Assembly (NCBI RefSeq): GCF_003966145.1
Contig: NZ_RXNR01000022.1
Coordinates: 1-64,000 of the forward strand
Source of the DNA: Lysinibacillus telephonicus
Lineage (GTDB): Bacteria > Bacillota > Bacilli > Bacillales_A > Planococcaceae
Length of the DNA stretch: 64,000 bases
Direction of reading: 5' to 3'
A program made the translations under genes and the position numbers. Below, piece after piece: positions 9,758-19,400 of the stretch; position 1 is the first letter of the stretch; every line of letters starts with the position of its first letter. The notes beneath the pieces were generated by a model. It was not told where the DNA came from. It ran no database searches and worked only from the letters and a program-made list of their open reading frames with translations.

Positions 9758-10126
9758 ATGATAACAATTAGATTACAATTGGTATTATTGGCATTAACTA
9801 TCATTTCACTGTTCATATTGATTAGAATGATTGCGAGATATAAATTAGATTTGAAATATTCTTTATTATGGTTGCTTTTAGGTGGAGGCTTTATTATATT
9901 TACAATTTTCCCTACTACAGTGTATTATATTGCTAAATTTCTAAGTATTGAAACACCTACAAACGCTCTATTTTTATTAGGTATTCTATTTCTAATAGCT
10001 ATCGTATTTAGTTTAACTATCGCAATTTCTAATGCTTCAAATAATATCAAAAAATTATCACAAGAATTAGGTGTATTGAAACTTGAATTATCAAAGCTAA
10101 AAAAATTTGATAAAGATAATATGTAA
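9758..10126 (+). CDS. DUF2304 small membrane protein
   Basis: A 122-aa protein with three membrane segments and the YKLDLKYSLLWLLLGG pattern that I associate with the DUF2304 family. It ends in a basic, heptad-like tail (about residues 92-120). DUF2304 genes are commonly found beside DPM1-like GT2 genes, as here. A role as membrane partner of the GT2 enzyme is inferred from this pairing and from the absence of helices in that enzyme. GAGGATGAG precedes the ATG. Confidence 0.75.
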   Translation: MITIRLQLVLLALTIISLFILIRMIARYKLDLKYSLLWLLLGGGFIIFTIFPTTVYYIAKFLSIETPTNALFLLGILFLIAIVFSLTIAISNASNNIKKLSQELGVLKLELSKLKKFDKDNM

Positions 10127-10496
10127 TAATGAACCAATGATAAATTATATATAATAAAGTCAAATTTCAAGGCATTTACGATGTATTAAGTATCCTATTG
10201 AGGAGATTTATAAATATAATTTTTAAAATTGATATATTACGCGTATTACTACTGGTGTATTTATGAATAATTTTGCTTTATTATCTTCAAAGAATAGTAC
10301 TGTGACTTAGAAATAATTACAGTAAGTAAATATAAAACACATTTAAAGTTCCAAGGAACAATTTCCTTGTTGTTGATTACTACCAATAATTGATATTAGT
10401 GGAATAACTAGTTTTCCTTAAGTAACTTTTAACTCCTATTAAGGATTGATATTATGGCGAAAATTCAAAAATTATAATAAAAAAGGTGTGGTCACC
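10127..10496 (+). promoter_or_regulatory. Leader region with inverted repeat and 7-codon upstream ORF
   Basis: This 370-base gap has no full gene. A perfect inverted repeat, CAAGGAA-CAAT-TTCCTTG, lies at 10352-10369. At 10454-10477 a tiny frame encodes MAKIQKL, with AAGGA 8 bases before its ATG. It ends 19 bases before the ATG of the next gene. The repeat could be an operator or part of an attenuator. Both roles are unproven and chance is possible in such AT-rich DNA. Confidence 0.3.
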
Positions 10497-11798
10497 ATGG
10501 GATTGAAATTTCGGATTTTACTGAATAAGAAAAACTACTATATTATTCCGATTTTACTTTTTTCTCTCATAATAAGAAATTATACAATGGCTAAGTATGG
10601 TATAGGCTTAAGTATAAATAGTGATGATCAGGGATATATTCGAAGTGCCATTGATTTTCTGCATACAGGTGTATTAAGTTATCATATAACTGGATTACCT
10701 ACAGTTCATATTATGCCAGGAATGACATTTTTTTTAGCATTGATTTTTTATTTTTTTGGGTCGGGAGATTTAGGGTTATACATAGCAAAAAGTGTAATGA
10801 TGCTATTGGGATGTTTTTCCATTTATGGTGTATACCTTATCGGTAAATACTTACATAATGTTTGGACTGGTCTCATTGCTGCACTAATATTAGCGCTGTC
10901 ATTACCACATATTGTAATTGACAATCTTATTCTAACAGAATCTCCTTTTACTGTTTGTTTAATATATTTTATCTACTTTTCAATTTTATTAGCAAATAAT
11001 CAAGATAAAAGAATATACTTTTATTTATTGTTATTATTTTATATTATTGGATTGTTTTTTAGACCTACAATTGGTCTGATTCCTCTTGTGCTTTTAGTAT
11101 ATTTTATTTTGAAAAAATATCCTAGAAAATTAATGATAAAACAATCAATTTTAGCCTTAGGCATTATAATAGTGGTTTTAAGCCCTTGGTGGATTAGAAA
11201 CTATGTTCAATTTAATGAGTTTATTCCTCTTTCTGGTGGTTCGGGCGACCCCCTACTATTAGGTACGTTTCAAGGGGAAGGTTACCCAAATCATGAGACT
11301 TATGAGGAAGTATTTGCAAGAGCAAATGAAATCTCACCTATTCAAGACTTTTATCACGTATTTAAGTATGAAAAAATATTTGCAGAAGAGAGAATGCAAC
11401 ATTGGTGGGATGAAAATCCAAAATCCATGATTAAAAGTTACTTGATATTAAAACCAATTTTGTTTTGGAATTTCCCCTTTTATTGGATAGAAGTTTTTAA
11501 TATTTCAGTTACTTCAGTCACCTATATGCATCGGTTGTACCTATATTTAGGCATTATTGGGGTTTTCTTAGGACTATTATTATTAAAATATAAACGTCAT
11601 GAAATAACTTTAATAATCCTTACATTGTTATATTTTACTGTTTTAAACAGCTATTATTACGCTTATTCAAGATATGCCATAACTTTATTGCCATTAGTAT
11701 ATATAGGTACCGCTCTTTTAATTACAGTTTCCATATCTAATTTCTATTTATTATTCAATAAGATTAATAAAATCACCTCAAATAAAAGTATAGAATAA
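10497..11798 (+). CDS. GT-C family (GT39/ArnT-like) membrane glycosyltransferase
   Basis: A 433-aa polytopic protein with about ten helices. It has an early acidic site after the first helix (SINSDDQGY) and the basic loop GLFFRPTIGLIPL typical of GT39/ArnT/PMT_2-type enzymes, which use polyprenyl-phosphate sugars outside the membrane. A TTG at 10446 would lengthen it by 17 residues, but AAAAGGTG at 10481-10488 lies 8 bases before ATG 10497, so that start is chosen. The donor could come from the GT2/DUF2304 pair. The acceptor, whether glycan, teichoic acid or protein, is unknown. Confidence 0.78.
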   Translation: MGLKFRILLNKKNYYIIPILLFSLIIRNYTMAKYGIGLSINSDDQGYIRSAIDFLHTGVLSYHITGLPTVHIMPGMTFFLALIFYFFGSGDLGLYIAKSVMMLLGCFSIYGVYLIGKYLHNVWTGLIAALILALSLPHIVIDNLILTESPFTVCLIYFIYFSILLANNQDKRIYFYLLLLFYIIGLFFRPTIGLIPLVLLVYFILKKYPRKLMIKQSILALGIIIVVLSPWWIRNYVQFNEFIPLSGGSGDPLLLGTFQGEGYPNHETYEEVFARANEISPIQDFYHVFKYEKIFAEERMQHWWDENPKSMIKSYLILKPILFWNFPFYWIEVFNISVTSVTYMHRLYLYLGIIGVFLGLLLLKYKRHEITLIILTLLYFTVLNSYYYAYSRYAITLLPLVYIGTALLITVSISNFYLLFNKINKITSNKSIE

Positions 11799-12445
11799 AT
11801 TTTAGTATTTTTTAGATATAAATAATTAATTAATTAATTAATTTTAATATTAATCAACGATACTTTAGTAATAAGCACTTTTTTGAAGGATAGGTATCAC
11901 CAAAAAATCGAAAAAATAGATGTATGTTTATTTTATGTATGTTTTAGTTCAATATTTATATGAAAAAGGTTTAATGTTGTAATGGCAAATTATAAAACAA
12001 CCTATTCAAAAAGGAGTCAGATTATAATTGGCATGAAATGAAACGAATATAGTGAGTAGTAAGTAAGGAAGTAATTTATTTGAAAGAAAACTTTTCTAGT
12101 AAACAACTCTGAAATTTTTTACTTTGGATGTGGTTCAGTAATACGTTAGCTGTACAGAAGAGGATTTCCATAAAGATAAAGATGGTCTCATAGAGGATAG
12201 TATTTCTTTTTTGTCTTTTTAATATTTTTAAAAAGTTTTCTAACAAAAAGGTAGTATTAAACTAGATTTATTATAGAAATAGATAAAAACTAAATGAATT
12301 AATTTTAATTATTATTTCATTTAGTTACATAGTACTAGGTGTAAAGTAACCCCTTACCTTTTTAGCAAAAAGGGTATTTAGGATTAAACAAATATAACGA
12401 ACATTTTGAAATACTAGATTTAAAAGAAAAAAAGGAAATGAATTT
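11799..12445. other. 647-base gap between GT-C and flippase genes
   Basis: No intact gene was found. Features are a short TAAT microsatellite at about 11822-11843 and a ten-codon frame starting with TTG at about 12081 behind AAGGAAG. After its stop the DNA still has peptide-like stretches, suggesting a decayed gene or an insertion scar. The gap interrupts an otherwise compact lipid-linked sugar module. Confidence 0.4.
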
Positions 12446-12793
12446 ATGAACTGGTTAATTTTAGTATTGAATATCTTGTGTATGGTAGTGGGTCAGATAG
12501 CATGGAAAACTGCTGTTAAGGGAGTAATAGAATGGAATCTTACAACTATTATTAATGTTATTTTTTCTATCCCATTTATAACAGGAGGCTTTCTTTATGT
12601 TACTGCAACAGGTCTTTGGTTAGTATTATTGTCAAGAATACCTTTAAGTATTGCATATCCCATGCAGAGCATTAGTTACATTTTAGGAATAATTGCAGGA
12701 GTTGTAATTTTTAAAGAAACCTTTACTTATCATCAATTAGTTGGGGGGGTATTAATAATTATTGGTGTAATAATATTAACATGGAAAGTTTAA
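12446..12793 (+). CDS. SMR/EamA-like small flippase (ArnE/ArnF type)
   Basis: A 115-aa protein with four membrane helices and the family patterns GQIAWKTAVKG and PLSIAYPMQSISYILGI. It resembles the small-multidrug-resistance-like subunits that flip undecaprenyl-phosphate sugars (ArnE/ArnF). Drug efflux is possible by fold. The context, between two GT-C genes and downstream of a polyprenyl-P sugar synthase, favours a lipid-sugar flippase. AAAGGAAATG precedes the ATG. Confidence 0.72.
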   Translation: MNWLILVLNILCMVVGQIAWKTAVKGVIEWNLTTIINVIFSIPFITGGFLYVTATGLWLVLLSRIPLSIAYPMQSISYILGIIAGVVIFKETFTYHQLVGGVLIIIGVIILTWKV

Positions 12794-13329
12794 TTCTCGT
12801 ACAGCATACTAGGTTATCACAATGGATGTTCTATTATTGTGTAAATGCAATAGATATTAGATGACTGATAGCCAAACGGTTATAACTATCATGAAATAGT
12901 ATAGGAATTTAGTTACGAAGGAGTATAAGAAGTATGGATACATAAGATATACTCCTATTTTTAATTCAATAACAATTCTTATTGCCTTTTACCATATTGC
13001 GTATAAATATTTTATTCACTTTATATTTGATTACATTCCTTTAATGTTAATCAAGGTGCTTTGTATATCTAAATTGCAGTAATGTATGGATTGGCTTTTA
13101 AACGAAAGTTAGTTTTTTTTAAAATTCATAGTATTAATTAGTTTTTAGTTTTTAAAATATTAAGTGCAGTTTTAGTATATAATAGAGATTCTATTTATAA
13201 ATAAAAGTAATATTCATTTTACAACTTAACACAAACTATTATTTCAATAAAGATAATTTTATAAAGATAATATTAAATAATCTGATTTATAGAATTTTGT
13301 AGATTTTCACATGAATAGAGGTTTTGAAA
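12794..13329. other. 536-base gap with a weak hairpin
   Basis: No gene was seen. AGGAGTATA at 12919-12927 can pair with TATACTCCT at 12948-12956 across a 20-base loop, followed by ATTTTTAA. This could be a poor terminator for the flippase gene. The rest is very AT-rich with no clear motif. Confidence 0.35.
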
Positions 13330-14601
13330 TTGTATTTAAAGAAGTATGGACCTTTAATTTTTATTATTTTTGTTTCGATTATTTTACATATGATTTTTCT
13401 TATTAAAAACCCAGGGATAAGTTATAATGACCCAACAGTTTATCCTTTTGAAATGAGGGAAGCATATGGGGATTCAATTATAAAGTATGGTGGGTATGAT
13501 GGTGTAAATTACGGAAAAGCTGCTGAACAATTAGTTTCAGAGGGCTTTTTAGGTTTTGATTCAGAAGAACCTAATGCGTATGTTACACCTGGTCAACCTT
13601 TATATTTAGCTGTAAATATTTTAATAAGCAATGTTTTTGGAGTTGACTATATTTTTTTTACAAAGGTTTTTAATCTCATTTTTAGTGTAGGGACAGTTGT
13701 GTTACTCTATTTCATTGGCTCAATTTTGTTTAATCATTTTACAGGATTAATAACCGGTTTAATTTATGCGCTCTATTTTCCACCTTTGCATTTTTTCAGA
13801 TCTTTATTGTCAGAAACACCTTCAATTTTTTTGTTCTGCCTATCTTTTTTATTCCTTGTTTTAGCAATAAAGAGGGATAAGGGAATCTATCATATAGTGT
13901 TTGGAATAATATTCTCTATAACAATTATGTTTAGACCAGTTGTAGCGCCAATGATCTTTGTGCCTATATTTGTGGTGATAACAAAATTCGGAGTAAAAAA
14001 GAGTTTTATTATCGGTATACAATGGCTTATTGGACCGGTACTTGTAATTGGTTCATGGGTTATAAGAAATGCTGTTGTACTTAATTCTTTTATTCTTTTA
14101 TCTACACAAGAGAATCCTTTTTTTGCAGGTACTTTCCCATATTTTATAGAAGATTACAATAAAGTTTACCAGCAATTAATTGAGTCTGGGTTAAGTCCAA
14201 ATGAGTTTGGGAAATTAAGATTAATTAATGGTCTTGAAACTAACCCAATACTTTGGATAAGTTGGTATACAATCGGCAAAACAATGTATCTTTTTAGAAG
14301 GCCATCTGGATGGACTGATTATTGGAACCTGTATTCTGAATTTACGACTTTATTTTATTCTTATCATTTTTTAATCCTATTATTTTCAATTTTAGCAGTT
14401 TTTCTATTATGGAAACAAAAAACGATTAAATGTCTTGCTTTTACAATATTAATTTATATTTGTGCTTCAAATATTTTTATTGTTGATGAAAGATATGGCT
14501 TTTTTGTAATGCCTCTCATAACTTTACTATGCTCATTTTCATTATCATTAATAATAAATAAGGTTTATAGTTTTTTAGTATCTAAAAATCAATTAGTTTA
14601 A
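13330..14601 (+). CDS. Second GT-C family (GT39-like) membrane glycosyltransferase
   Basis: A protein of about 423 aa with roughly ten membrane helices, an acidic YNDPTVYPFEMREAYGDS stretch after the first helix, and the RPVVAPMIFVPIF basic loop. It resembles the GT-C enzyme at 10497-11798 in layout, though not closely in sequence. No suitable ATG exists: the frame opens with TTG at 13324 and 13330. AGAGG at 13317-13321 is 8 bases from the second, so 13330 is chosen. With the flippase and GT2/DUF2304 it completes a possible three-step lipid-sugar transfer system. Confidence 0.72.
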   Translation: MYLKKYGPLIFIIFVSIILHMIFLIKNPGISYNDPTVYPFEMREAYGDSIIKYGGYDGVNYGKAAEQLVSEGFLGFDSEEPNAYVTPGQPLYLAVNILISNVFGVDYIFFTKVFNLIFSVGTVVLLYFIGSILFNHFTGLITGLIYALYFPPLHFFRSLLSETPSIFLFCLSFLFLVLAIKRDKGIYHIVFGIIFSITIMFRPVVAPMIFVPIFVVITKFGVKKSFIIGIQWLIGPVLVIGSWVIRNAVVLNSFILLSTQENPFFAGTFPYFIEDYNKVYQQLIESGLSPNEFGKLRLINGLETNPILWISWYTIGKTMYLFRRPSGWTDYWNLYSEFTTLFYSYHFLILLFSILAVFLLWKQKTIKCLAFTILIYICASNIFIVDERYGFFVMPLITLLCSFSLSLIINKVYSFLVSKNQLV

Positions 14602-14877
14602 CTTTTTTACATTTAACTGCCGATTGTGGGAGTTTTACATTTTATCACTGACGTTACATAAACAAAGTCGGATTTTATTATATCTTCTATATTTGAGCCA
14701 AAATTGTAAATACCTAATTAAAGATGGTCTTTTCATTTAGGATTTATTTACAAATTATTGAACATTTTGATTATTTTTGATTATTAAAAATTTGGATTAA
14801 TTCAACGCCGATATCATACTAACGATAAAAAATGTAATTACCCGAAAGGTGGAGCTTATTTAATTGGAGGGATTGTA

Positions 14878-16032
14878 TTGAAGCCCAAGGTTTTATTAGC
14901 CCAAAATAGTGCCTTTATTGCAAATCGTTTACCACGCGCCGCAAGAGCATTAAAACAAGCAGGGTATGATGTGGAAATATTAAATTGGGATCGGGGCATT
15001 AATTCAGAAGTGATCCAAACTGCAAGTAGTCAATTTGCCCAAGAAGGAATTAAAGTACACTCGATTTACTGTGGTGAAACTCCCTATGGCAAGGGAATTT
15101 TAACGGCTTTTCAAAAAGGAAAATTTATATATAAAGTCGTGAAGTTTTTATTAAAGAACGGTCACAATTATCAAGTAGTACATGCCATTGACTTTGATTT
15201 AGCTTACCCTACCTATTTAGCTAAAAAGATAAAGCGTAAGCTTACTTTTAAATTTATTTATGATATAGCAGATTTTGTAGAAACATTTCATAGTCCCATT
15301 CCAAAGCCAATTAGAAGGCAAATTTCAAAATTAAGTGCAAATATAATGGAACACGCTGATTTAATCATTATACCTGATGAAAATCGTTTAATTAATATAC
15401 CTTCAACTTTCTATTCGAAAATACAAGTGATTAGCAATACGATTGATCCTCCAAAAAAAGTGAGAGAATATCCTATTGATAAGTCTGAGAAGAAAATTAA
15501 TATTTTATATTACGGTGCATTGAGTAAAGATCGCGGAATTAAACTTTTGTTACAATTAGCACGCTTAGAAAATGTTGCTATTTGGATTGCGGGTAAAGGC
15601 GAGCTCCAAGAAGAAATTGTTCAACATGCTGAAAAAAGTGAAAACATTCACTTCCTTGGATATCTTGAATTTGATCAGATTCTGTCAGTAGTCCAACAAG
15701 TACATTTAATCTATATGGTGTATGATCCAAGTTATCAACATAACCAGATTGCTTCTCCGAATAAATTATTTGAAGCTCTATATTTAGGTAAGCCGTGTAT
15801 TGTTACTGAGGGTACATCCATAGATCAATTTGTTGAAAAAAATAATATTGGATATGTAGTAACTTTTGATGTAGCACATTTAGTAGATACGATAAAAAGT
15901 ATTACAATTGATGAATTAGAATTAAAGGGAGAAAATGCAAAACTCCTTTACCCCCATTATAGTTGGGACAAAACTAGAAAGACGTTACTTAATATTTATT
16001 ATTCAATTACTAATAACGGTGATACTATATGA
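14878..16032 (+). CDS. GT4-family glycosyltransferase
   Basis: A 384-aa GT-B-fold enzyme. The N-terminal acceptor side begins KPKVLLAQNSAFIANRLP. The C-terminal donor side has YYGALSKDRGIKLLLQLA and ASPNKLFEALYLGKPCI, with the paired acidic residues. The start is TTG, well supported by GGAGG 7 bases upstream. The stop overlaps the next gene's start by four bases (ATGA), so the two glycosyltransferases are coupled. The product is probably cytoplasmic or membrane-associated; sugar specificity is unknown. Confidence 0.82.
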   Translation: MKPKVLLAQNSAFIANRLPRAARALKQAGYDVEILNWDRGINSEVIQTASSQFAQEGIKVHSIYCGETPYGKGILTAFQKGKFIYKVVKFLLKNGHNYQVVHAIDFDLAYPTYLAKKIKRKLTFKFIYDIADFVETFHSPIPKPIRRQISKLSANIMEHADLIIIPDENRLINIPSTFYSKIQVISNTIDPPKKVREYPIDKSEKKINILYYGALSKDRGIKLLLQLARLENVAIWIAGKGELQEEIVQHAEKSENIHFLGYLEFDQILSVVQQVHLIYMVYDPSYQHNQIASPNKLFEALYLGKPCIVTEGTSIDQFVEKNNIGYVVTFDVAHLVDTIKSITIDELELKGENAKLLYPHYSWDKTRKTLLNIYYSITNNGDTI

Positions 16033-16781
16033 AAAAACCTTTAGTTTCCATTATTACACCAACGTATAACGCTTCGAAATTTATTAATGAAACTGTTCAA
16101 TCAGTATGGAATCAAACTTATCAAAATTTCGAACATATTATTGTAGACGATTGTTCTAGAGATAACACTTGGGATATTTTGGAAGGACTTGAAAAAGAAA
16201 ATTCTCGAATTAAATTACTTCGAATGGATAAAAATTCAGGTGCAGCGTTGGCTCGAAATAAAGCTATCCAATTATCTAAAGGGAAATACATAGCATTTCT
16301 CGATAGTGATGATTTGTGGGAACCGCGTAAACTAGAATTGCAAGTTCAATTTATGCAAAATCATAATATAGCATTTTCCTTTACCAACTATAAAATGATT
16401 GATGAAAGTGGACAAGATTTGTATAGAGAAGTGAAATGTCCAAAAGTTATAAACTATAGAGATCTATTAAAAAATACTACCATTGGATGTTTAACAGTCA
16501 TGCTTGATAAAGATAAAATAGGTAAAATAACAATGCCTAATTTACAACCAGAAGATACAGCACTTTGGTTAAGAATTTTAAAAAAAGGGCATTCGGCATA
16601 TTGTTTACAAGAAACATTAGCTAGCTATAGACTTGTTTCGAATTCTGTATCTAGTAATAAATGGAAAGTTGCAAAGAGGATGTGGAAAGTATATAGAACT
16701 TCTGAAAAGTTAAATATCTTTAGTTCTTTTTGTTATTTTTTTAATTATGCTTGGAATGCGGTCAGAAAGCATTATTTGTAA
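16029..16781 (+). CDS. GT2-family glycosyltransferase
   Basis: A 250-aa GT-A enzyme with SIITPTYNASKFI at the start, DDCSRDNTWDIL, and the metal-binding LDSDDLW near residue 96. No membrane helices are present, so it acts on lipid-linked intermediates at the inner face of the membrane. It is translationally coupled to the preceding GT4 gene through an ATGA overlap. It probably extends the adaptor or repeat unit. The acceptor is unknown. Confidence 0.85.
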   Translation: MKKPLVSIITPTYNASKFINETVQSVWNQTYQNFEHIIVDDCSRDNTWDILEGLEKENSRIKLLRMDKNSGAALARNKAIQLSKGKYIAFLDSDDLWEPRKLELQVQFMQNHNIAFSFTNYKMIDESGQDLYREVKCPKVINYRDLLKNTTIGCLTVMLDKDKIGKITMPNLQPEDTALWLRILKKGHSAYCLQETLASYRLVSNSVSSNKWKVAKRMWKVYRTSEKLNIFSSFCYFFNYAWNAVRKHYL

Positions 16782-16971
16782 ATTAACCTAAAGCTAATTG
16801 AAATTTTTATAATAAATTTATCTAGAAGAGGCTAAAAATTATACTAAGCCATTATTAGATAATAAACTTACCAACTGAGTCTCTACTTTATAACAAACAA
16901 CTCACCTGGAAAATTTTTTCTTTGTGAACAATGAAAACATGGGAATAATGGAGATAATAATTATACTTTTA

Positions 16972-16980
16972 TGTTACAAT
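16972..16980 (+). promoter_or_regulatory. Extended -10 promoter for the initiating sugar transferase gene
   Basis: TGTTACAAT is an extended -10 element (TGn + TACAAT). No convincing -35 is visible, as is usual for this class. Initiation about seven bases downstream would fall near 16987, inside the left arm of the overlapping terminator hairpin. Confidence 0.5.
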
Positions 16981-16981
16981 A

Positions 16982-17017
16982 CCCCTAGTAGCTTGATTGC
17001 TAGGGGGTTTTTTTTTG
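16982..17017 (+). terminator. Terminator hairpin overlapping the SD and TTG start of the next gene
   Basis: CCCCTAG (16982-16988) pairs with CTAGGGG (17000-17006), and nine T follow from 17008. The same bases AGGGGG (17002-17007) are the only Shine-Dalgarno candidate for TTG 17015, which lies at the end of the T run. Transcripts entering from upstream should terminate or hide the SD. Those starting at the extended -10 would lack most of the left arm. Confidence 0.7.
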
Positions 17018-18382
17018 TCAAATGTTATTAATCAACGAAGCCGTAAATTTACCTTGATTTTTATAGATTTATGCTTAATCATTATAGCCTATATTTTAGC
17101 TTTCCAATTACGTTATGATAATATTCAACCACGAAATTGGGATGCATTTATTTCTTTATCACCATGGATATTATTAATTGGCCTATTTTTTATTACCATG
17201 TATGAGTTATATTCTCTTGATCAAAAAAGTAAATGGGATGTCATACGGAAAGTAATTGTTTCATCTACTTTAATGATGTTTTTAACTATGGCAGCATCTT
17301 TTTTATTTCGTGAGTTTGCTTTACCTCGATCTGTTATTTTAATTTCCTATGTTATTATTAATATATTATTAATTTCTTGGAAGCTACTATTTATTATAAT
17401 TCTGTCAGGAAAATTAGGTACAATTCTTGTTATCAGTGATAGTCAAGAACGTCAAAAAATTGCCCATCAAATTGATACACAGTTTGGGAAAAGAACAATT
17501 GTTAAGTATATATCTAGTAATGAAATAGTAGAAAGTATTCTATATGAAATACAGTTTGTAGACTATGTCATGATGGGTTCAAAAATATCTAGTGATTTAA
17601 AGTCAAAAATTATCTATGATTCTATAAAAAACGGAAAAATTGTATATGTTATCCCAGACCTTTATGAATTACTTTTATCCCAAGCTGCTATCACTTCAAT
17701 AGACGATACGATGGTTATGGCTGTTAAACCATTTGGATTGTCATGGAGTCAACAAGTTGTTAAACGGTTGTATGATACTATCATTTCTTTTATAGGATTA
17801 ATTATCTTATCTCCATTATTTTTGCTAATAGGATTAATTATTAAGATAGAAGATCCAAAGGGTAGCGTATTTTATAAACAAACAAGATTAGGTAAGTACA
17901 ATAAAGAATTTACTATATATAAATTTCGTTCAATGGTTGAGGGAGCAGAAAAGTTGACAGGCCCAGTACTCGCAGGAGAAAATGACCCTCGAATAACGAA
18001 AATTGGGAATTTTATTAGAAGAACAAGAATTGATGAATTACCTCAGTTACTTAATGTATTAAAAGGCGATATGTCCATCGTTGGACCACGTCCTGAGAGA
18101 GAATTCTTCACAAAGCAGTTTGAAAAAGATATAAGTTCATATGTTTATAGAAATACAGTGAAACCTGGTATTACTGGTTATGCGCAAATAATGGGTAAAT
18201 ATACTACGAGTGTAGACGATAAATTACGATTTGATTTATTTTATATACGTAATTACTCTTTTGTACTTGATATGATTATTCAGTTTAGAACAATCATAGT
18301 TTTATTTGATAAAACAAAATCTGAAGGAAAAGTAGAAAGCGAGAAATTAGAACCTAAAAAAGACCGTTCTTTAAATTATTAA
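17015..18382 (+). CDS. Initiating polyprenyl-phosphate sugar phosphotransferase (WbaP/WcaJ type)
   Basis: About 455 aa: four N-terminal membrane helices, a soluble middle part, a fifth hydrophobic segment, then the conserved catalytic domain with FYKQTRLGKYNKEFTIYKF, RTRIDELPQLLNVLKGDMS and VGPRPEREF. The family transfers sugar-1-phosphate from a UDP-sugar to undecaprenyl phosphate, the first step of glycan assembly; Gal or Glc is suggested by the galE and gtaB neighbours. An upstream in-frame TTG at 16997 lies inside the terminator and lacks an SD, so TTG 17015 is chosen. The corresponding enzyme in Geobacillus S-layer glycan synthesis is WsaP. Confidence 0.88.
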   Translation: MSNVINQRSRKFTLIFIDLCLIIIAYILAFQLRYDNIQPRNWDAFISLSPWILLIGLFFITMYELYSLDQKSKWDVIRKVIVSSTLMMFLTMAASFLFREFALPRSVILISYVIINILLISWKLLFIIILSGKLGTILVISDSQERQKIAHQIDTQFGKRTIVKYISSNEIVESILYEIQFVDYVMMGSKISSDLKSKIIYDSIKNGKIVYVIPDLYELLLSQAAITSIDDTMVMAVKPFGLSWSQQVVKRLYDTIISFIGLIILSPLFLLIGLIIKIEDPKGSVFYKQTRLGKYNKEFTIYKFRSMVEGAEKLTGPVLAGENDPRITKIGNFIRRTRIDELPQLLNVLKGDMSIVGPRPEREFFTKQFEKDISSYVYRNTVKPGITGYAQIMGKYTTSVDDKLRFDLFYIRNYSFVLDMIIQFRTIIVLFDKTKSEGKVESEKLEPKKDRSLNY

Positions 18383-18397
18383 AGGACGGTTTATTTT
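18363..18397 (+). terminator. Terminator overlapping the sugar transferase stop codon
   Basis: A 12-bp stem with one G-U pair (arms 18363-18374 and 18379-18390, loop ATTA) is followed by TTATTTT. The TAA stop at 18380-18382 lies inside the right arm, so terminating ribosomes could influence folding. Confidence 0.75.
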
Positions 18398-18451
18398 ACA
18401 AGAACTACAATGTTAGTGTAATGAAAATAAAATAACAAAAGGACGATTAGT

Positions 18452-19372
18452 ATGTCAAAAGTGCTAGTTACAGGTGGAGCAGGTTTCATTGGTTCACATG
18501 TTGTAGATCAATTAATAGTTGAAGGCCATGAAGTGGTAGTCATTGATAATTTTGAAACTGGAAAAAGAAACAATATAAAAACAAACGTCAATATTTTTGA
18601 TATCGATATAAATTCGAAAATAGTAAAGAGTATCTTTGAATACTTTTTACCTGAATATGTAATTCATTTAGCTGCCCAAACCTCTGTATCTACTTCTATA
18701 GGATTTCCAAAAAAAGACGCTCAAACAAATATAATAGGAACTCTTAATATTCTAGAGTTAAGTAAGGAATATCAGGTGAAAAAAATAATATTCACTTCGA
18801 GTGCAGCAGTATATGGGGAAAATAGCAATTTACCAATACTTGAAAGTTATCCTTTATCTCCTTTTTCACCGTATGGTTTATCTAAATTAACCGGTGAAAA
18901 GTACATAAAACTATATAATAAACTTCACAAATTAAACTATTCGATTTTGCGTTTGTCTAATGTATATGGTCCACGTCAGTGTGAAAATGGGGAGGCTGGG
19001 GTAGTTACAAAATTTATTAATCAAATGATTAAAGGTATTACTCCAACAATTGAAGGTGATGGTAATCAGAGCAGAGATTTTATCTTTGTAAAGGACGTTG
19101 CTAATGCATTAGTGAGAGCAATAGTACCAAGTGATCCCCATATATTAAATATATCTTCTGGAACATCAATTAGTATTAATTGCCTATATGATTTTTTAGC
19201 TAAATTAATTGAATATAATAAACCAGCAAATTTTGGACCTTCGAGAGTAGGGGATATTTATGAAAGTTCATTAAGTAATGAAAATGCTAAAAGAATATTA
19301 CAATGGTTACCAGCTATATCTATAGAAGAGGGGTTAAATGAAACTGTTTCTTACTTTTTAGCTTCGCAATAA
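18452..19372 (+). CDS. galE: UDP-glucose 4-epimerase-like SDR enzyme
   Basis: A 306-aa extended short-chain dehydrogenase. It has the NAD-binding GGAGFIGSH near the N-terminus, the active-site stretch SSAAVYG, the catalytic Tyr-Lys pair in YGLSKLTGEK, and NVYGPRQ. It probably interconverts UDP-Glc and UDP-Gal (or the GlcNAc forms). It lies between the initiating sugar transferase and gtaB, consistent with precursor supply. Other UDP-sugar epimerases or decarboxylases of the family are possible. AAAAGGACG precedes the ATG. Confidence 0.8.
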   Translation: MSKVLVTGGAGFIGSHVVDQLIVEGHEVVVIDNFETGKRNNIKTNVNIFDIDINSKIVKSIFEYFLPEYVIHLAAQTSVSTSIGFPKKDAQTNIIGTLNILELSKEYQVKKIIFTSSAAVYGENSNLPILESYPLSPFSPYGLSKLTGEKYIKLYNKLHKLNYSILRLSNVYGPRQCENGEAGVVTKFINQMIKGITPTIEGDGNQSRDFIFVKDVANALVRAIVPSDPHILNISSGTSISINCLYDFLAKLIEYNKPANFGPSRVGDIYESSLSNENAKRILQWLPAISIEEGLNETVSYFLASQ

Positions 19373-19400
19373 AAATTACTATTTCATATAATTTTTACAT

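Noticed and set aside
11822-11843. TAAT microsatellite
   Set aside because: Short simple repeat in AT-rich DNA with no sign of a role such as phase variation of an adjacent frame.
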